Positions 59,630 through 64,000 of a DNA stretch of 64,000 nt are shown here, one piece after another. This DNA is from Sphagnum compactum (Eukaryota > Bryophyta > Sphagnopsida > Sphagnales), in assembly GCA_965153455.1 (NCBI GenBank), contig OZ234504.1, positions 1,550,001 to 1,614,000 on the forward strand. Reading direction: 5' to 3'. A model generated the notes under the pieces. That model was not told the DNA's origin, ran no database searches, and saw only the letters and a program-made list of their open reading frames with translations. A program made the translations under genes and the position numbers. Every line of letters begins with the position of its first letter. Positions within the stretch are counted from its first letter, which is position 1.

Positions 59630-59790
59630 ATGAAAATTTCATTTCAAAACAAAATAAAATATTCTTGAAGATTTGATATTTTCCTTCTCAAAATTTTGAT
59701 ACTTAATTAAAAAAATTTTGCTGAAAATTTCAACATTTTAAAAAAATCATATAATTAGTGTTTCAAAGCTGCCAAGGTAAACAGGGTATT
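59630..59790. mobile_element. MITE remnant, same family as 5063-5263
   Basis: It shares attcttgaagatttgatatt, ttgctgaaaatttcaacatt and the end agtgtttcaaagctgcc with the other copies. The left end is not clear. Confidence 0.5.
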
Positions 59791-62060
59791 AGCCTGGTCA
59801 TCCCGGTATTGGGTATTTTGAAAATTTTCATAACATCTTGGTCCTGGTATTGGGTCCATATTATAACTTTCATACCAGCCTAGTCCTCTTTTATTGGGTC
59901 CAAGATTGATTTTTGGCTAGTATGAGGCAAGTATATACTTTGGTATTGAAATGCATATAGGGGAAGCATATATTTGAAGGGCTAGGCAACATACATTACA
60001 ATAAGATGACACCCATCATAGTTTTTTTTTAAAGGATTTTCAAAGGATGGCAAGGTGGTTAGGTGTTTCCAATCCATTGTTAACAAGTGGTAGCCTTTCA
60101 AATTTTAGGGTACATTGTTAAAGCTAGGTGCCGCACTTTTCGGTAAAAAAATGATTTTTTAAAGAAAAGTTGTTGGCTACAAGACTTTTATCAGTATCAA
60201 ATTTGTAGGCTATTACATTGAAGTAAAAAGTAAAATTCCTCTAAATCAAATGCAAAATAAAGTAACGATGAGGCCATCACAAATTTTGATGAATACAAAT
60301 TCAACTATTTACAACTCAAATCTCTTTGGGGATTTGAACCCCAATCCAAATGGACCCAACCTATTAGAGATTGCTTTAAAAACATAGAATACATAAGTTA
60401 CATATGAAACCACACTAGCAAGTTCAAAAGTTTAGTGCATAGACACGCACCAAAAGCATACAAGGACACACTAAAAATGTAAAGTTACATCAACAAGTGT
60501 AAAGCCAAAGCAAAGATATGGCAACAACAAATGCATACACAAAATAAGGGTTTAGGGTTCTATTGTAGAGCATGAAAGGAGTACGTTGTGCAATTTTTAT
60601 GTTTGTTATACATCTAATTCTTTTCTTGGTTTCAAGATCTAATAATTGTACATAATAAGTGGGAAGGTTTCCGTAGTACATGATAAGCTTTGTGCACACA
60701 TTCACCCTATGAAATCCAAATAGAATATTACATGGTATTTCAATTTGTTCTTTGTGAAAGACAATGTAGAGAATCACCTTTCATTCTTGACAATGCCTAG
60801 ATTCATAGTCATTGAATGCTCTACCAACTTCAACCATTTGGTGCCAAATGATCTTATTGGTCACCCACATCTTAGAATATGGAGTGCAATCCAAGGGACC
60901 ATGAGAACAATAAGCCTACATCCATATGTAATGTAGCCTCTTTAGGAAAGGGTGATATGTAGATCTAGTTGGCCCAATGCTCTTCCCATGATAACAATAA
61001 GCTTCCAAAATGCTAATGTATGCTAAAAACATTTGTTCATCTTTTGGTTGAATTGAAAATTGGGGATAAATAATGGGAATGACATTCATATTCTCTTGTG
61101 AAGGGACGGGTTACTATGACTCTTCAATTAAGCCCTAAACATCATTTGTGCATTGTTTTTCTCACATTTTGCATTACCATGAGCCAATCAATCTTAGAAA
61201 CCCAACTCAAAGCATCTTTTTTATTACATATAAACATGTCCATAGAAGTGGAAAGATGCGTATTCAATCTTAGTTTTTAACTCAATAAGCCAAGTATGGT
61301 GCAAAACATCATTAGAACGTTTTAAAATGTCTAAAAACTACCCAAAATCTTTTTACCCATACATGGTCTACTAATCACAATACATTTGATACAACTTTCC
61401 TTCACATTCATTCATGGTAGCAACAAAATCACATGTTAAACAATATCCCGACTTTGAGCAAACTTTGATAAGCCTTAGACAATTTCCAACATGGGAATAA
61501 TGCAAGTTGAACTCAAGAAAATTACAACATCACATAATAACTCTAGTTGTGTTATAGGTTTAGGTTTAGAGATTTAAGGTTTAAGGCTACTTAATGGATA
61601 AAGAATAAAAGTATATATAAATTGAAGCAATGCCTCAATCTTAGACACCAAAAGAAGTTTTGAGAAAGTTAAATTGCCACTTTTTTGTGTTGTAACATTA
61701 GATTTTGGTCCTTCAAAAGCTAAGACCCCATCTACACCAAAATTTATGAATCTTGAAACAAAATCAAAATTTCAAAGGCCCTCAAATTGAAGCACATTGT
61801 TCACAAAAACTTTTGTGATGTTTTCTATTATACCATCATTCACTCTTGCTCCCAAGTTAATAAAATTGGGATGTGTTTCTAGCCATAAACAACGTAAACA
61901 TGAAAAGCAAGTCAAAATTGGCAATTCACAATGGTTATTTCCTCGACATAGATGGTAATAAATCTTGTTTTATGAACTACCAAATGTGTGTTTGTAAGCA
62001 CAATTTGATGCATATATTATCCAATTGGGGTTGCTACTTTAAGGGTCAAACTAACAATTA
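59791..62060. other. AT-rich intergenic DNA
   Basis: Several short open frames (60490-60777 on -, 60745-60936 and 61098-61280 on +) have no recognisable features. The remainder is stop-filled. Confidence 0.5.
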
Positions 62061-62069
62061 CTTATTGAA

Positions 62070-62440
62070 TAATATTATATATTTTTAAAAAATTCAAGTT
62101 GATAAATGGAATATTCTTCAATATTGTAAAGGATTCTTTAATTTCCTCCACAAAATTTTGGTATTTGAAAAAACTATTAAAAAAATGCAACATTTGTTCA
62201 AACAATATAATTAGTGTTGAAGTTAGTTGCCAAGGTACCATGATGTTTAGCTTCAACACCATTCATCTATTGAATGATCCATTTGATTTTGAAAAATCCA
62301 TGTTGAAAATAAAACATTCTTGAATAATCTTGAATATTCTCTAGTTTCCTTTCTTAAAAATATTCTTTGAAAATTTTATTAATTTGGCATTTCTACAAAT
62401 GATATAATTAGTGTTGAAGCTGCCGAGGTACCGCGACAAT
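62070..62440. mobile_element. Two adjoining MITE copies, same family as 5063-5263
   Basis: The first copy ends ttagtgttgaagttagttgc (to about 62235). The second starts with its mirror near 62237 (catgatgtttagcttcaaca) and ends ttagtgttgaagctgcc at about 62425. A ggtacc sits at both borders of the second copy. Confidence 0.6.
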
Positions 62441-62449
62441 TGTGTGGTT

Positions 62450-63450
62450 CAATGGATAACTTCAGACATTTGGGCTCTTCACGGTGTGCAATTTAAACAA
62501 GATTTTGGTTACAATCCTTGATAAGAAAATTTAGCCACATTTTGGCTATAAATGAGATATGAAAATAAAATAAAAATTTAAGCATCCTCCTTTTCTTTTT
62601 TTGGGGGCTACCTACTAGAACCAAGTGTAGAATTATTTTGGCATATTTTTAACTCTTTTTTAAATTGAAAATCCCAATAATTCAGATTTTTCAGATTTTT
62701 CAAATTTTTTAAAATTTCAGTTCTTTTGTGTATTTTTTTAAATTGTTAATTTCATGAGTACAAAAAAAACCATGACAACTTTTGATATTACTACATAACC
62801 GGCCGGTGGTGATGAGATCTTTACATGATGTTGAGCCCTTTTTTTTAATCGGATATGGGCATAATGGTTTAAATCCTCTCCGAGTTTCGCAATCTACTAA
62901 CCACACTTCGAGAGGGTTACTAACCATAGTGCGAAGGAAGACCCAAGCTCGAGTCCAATTTGGTTTGTTTGGGAACGTGAGGGGGGCAGGGGAAAGGAGT
63001 TTTTGGGGCTTTTTTCCTTGTTCACAATCTGTTCTCATAATGTTCCCAGCGTTCCCAAGACGCTCCCAATAAAACCTCAGCTTTATCCCATTATGGTTTT
63101 TTTTGCCCAAAGTTCAACTCTCGTGTATATAAACTGAATAATAGGTGGGCCATAGAGGAGCACATTTGTTCCTAAAGAGGTGCTTCTATAAGGGGAGTGC
63201 CTCATTTTCCCCAAAAAATTGGTGATGGGCCAATGAAAATGGCCCCTTTGAAAGAAAAAGAAAAAAGCAAAAGAGTGTACCCATGAACTAATTAAATATG
63301 TGTCACACTACGTCCCACTAAACACACTCACTACATGACACCGGATGAATAGAAGCTTCCATTGCTTTTTGCATCACTTTGACAACATCTCCCTTTTCTT
63401 TCTTTTTTTCCTATTTTTTAAAATTTTAAATTCGATGTCTTCTCTATATT
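62450..63450. other. Intergenic DNA with a CpG-richer patch
   Basis: 62790-63090 is less AT-rich than its flanks, with ccggccgg, and is open on both strands (96 codons on +, about 130 on -). The - frame reads CETRRGFKPLCPYPIKKKG. I know no family; a transposon fragment is possible. Confidence 0.35.
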
Positions 63451-63459
63451 ACTTTGGGA

Positions 63460-63680
63460 GCTTCAACAACATGTTTGTCAAATAATCCAGTAATTTTGAA
63501 ATTTTTCATTTCGAAAAAAAAAATTAAAAAATTCTTGAAGATTCTGTATTTTCCTTCACAACTTTTTGTTTTTTTTTTTTTTTTTTTGTTAAAGACAAAA
63601 TTTGGTGAAAATTTCAGCATTTTTGAAGATAATATAATAATTAGTGTGGAAGGACGCTACCCAAGGCAGCTACTATCAAG
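63460..63680. mobile_element. MITE copy, same family as 5063-5263
   Basis: ctttgggagcttcaacaac on the left mirrors ttagtgtggaaggacgc on the right loosely. attcttgaagattctgtatt and tggtgaaaatttcagcattt match the family core. A poly-T run lies inside. Confidence 0.55.
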
Positions 63681-64000
63681 TCAGTAGTTGGTAATACCCT
63701 TTAAACCGGTTCTTGACTTAATTTGATAACAGGTAGGTAGTTTCTTGGCGTGCTCGCCAGAACAAATTTTTTTCAGTCGATTCAAATTAAAGATTCACAA
63801 CGAGAATTATACCGAATTGTGTGCCACGAGAAATAATACTCTAACTAATTATGGCGCGATAATTAATATTATAACCAATTATGGCGCGAGAGAAATTATT
63901 ATCATTATTATTATTTATTATTATTATTATTTTATTTTATTTTTTGATATTGTTGGACCGACACTGTCGTGGCTCGGATTGGTGATAACTACTCTCCTTG
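63681..64000. other. Window end, unassigned
   Basis: aattatggcgcga is repeated at 63847 and 63878, and a tat/att microsatellite lies at 63898-63945. The CpG-bearing sequence at 63950-63985 differs from the AT-rich DNA before it and may begin another repeat. No gene is seen. Confidence 0.4.

Noticed and set aside
1-64000. tRNA, rRNA or LTR-retrotransposon genes
   Set aside because: I looked for tRNA box patterns, rRNA-like blocks, and reverse transcriptase or integrase motifs and saw none convincing. A covariance or profile search could still find degraded ones.

Overview
The window is nuclear DNA of a land plant. The evidence is GT-AG split genes, plastid and mitochondrial targeting peptides, a PTAC12/HEMERA-like pseudogene, plant CACTA (En/Spm) transposons, TTTAGGG-type telomeric motifs, and long AT-rich, CpG-poor intergenic DNA with many small inverted-repeat elements. 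A large, methylated, repeat-rich genome such as a fern or lycophyte would fit. That lineage guess is inference and weak.

Layout. 1-0.85 kb: decayed PTAC12/HEMERA-like exons on the + strand. 2.3-4.3 kb (- strand): an intact five-exon gene for a plastid-type protein with two CBS motifs (235 aa). Its upstream side carries five ~117-bp tandem repeats, most with a G-box. 5-13.9 kb: AT-rich repeats with three ~150-bp CACTA-type MITEs, a relic Tnp2 transposase and a TAAAC-type minisatellite. 13.95-22.9 kb: a complete 8.95-kb CACTA transposon with terminal CACTA repeats and an AGA target duplication. It carries a TnpA-like gene (-), an open SET-domain (protein methyltransferase-like) gene (+) and a Tnp2/DUF4218 transposase gene (+). 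TTGCGA motifs crowd its two ends, its central divergent promoter and one intron. 22.9-41 kb: gene-poor DNA. Between 29.4 and 35.6 kb there is a striking run of local tandem duplications, plus two longer inverted-repeat elements. 41-43 kb: a probable transcription unit with a 176-aa ORF of unknown function. 44.5-52.6 kb (+): an intact 15-exon gene for the long form of tRNase Z (about 1127 aa, all C-half metal and substrate motifs present), with two GC-AG introns and a uORF overlapping its start. 52.6-64 kb: AT-rich intergenic DNA with further MITE copies.

The host genes serve plastids (CBS protein; the dead PTAC12 copy) and tRNA 3'-end maturation (tRNase Z). The most unusual object is the CACTA element. 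Its transposase genes are broken by stops that all fall where a glutamine codon could have changed by C-to-T, while its SET domain is open from end to end. One hypothesis is that the element carries its own chromatin-modifying enzyme. All functional assignments come from reading motifs by eye; no database search was run.
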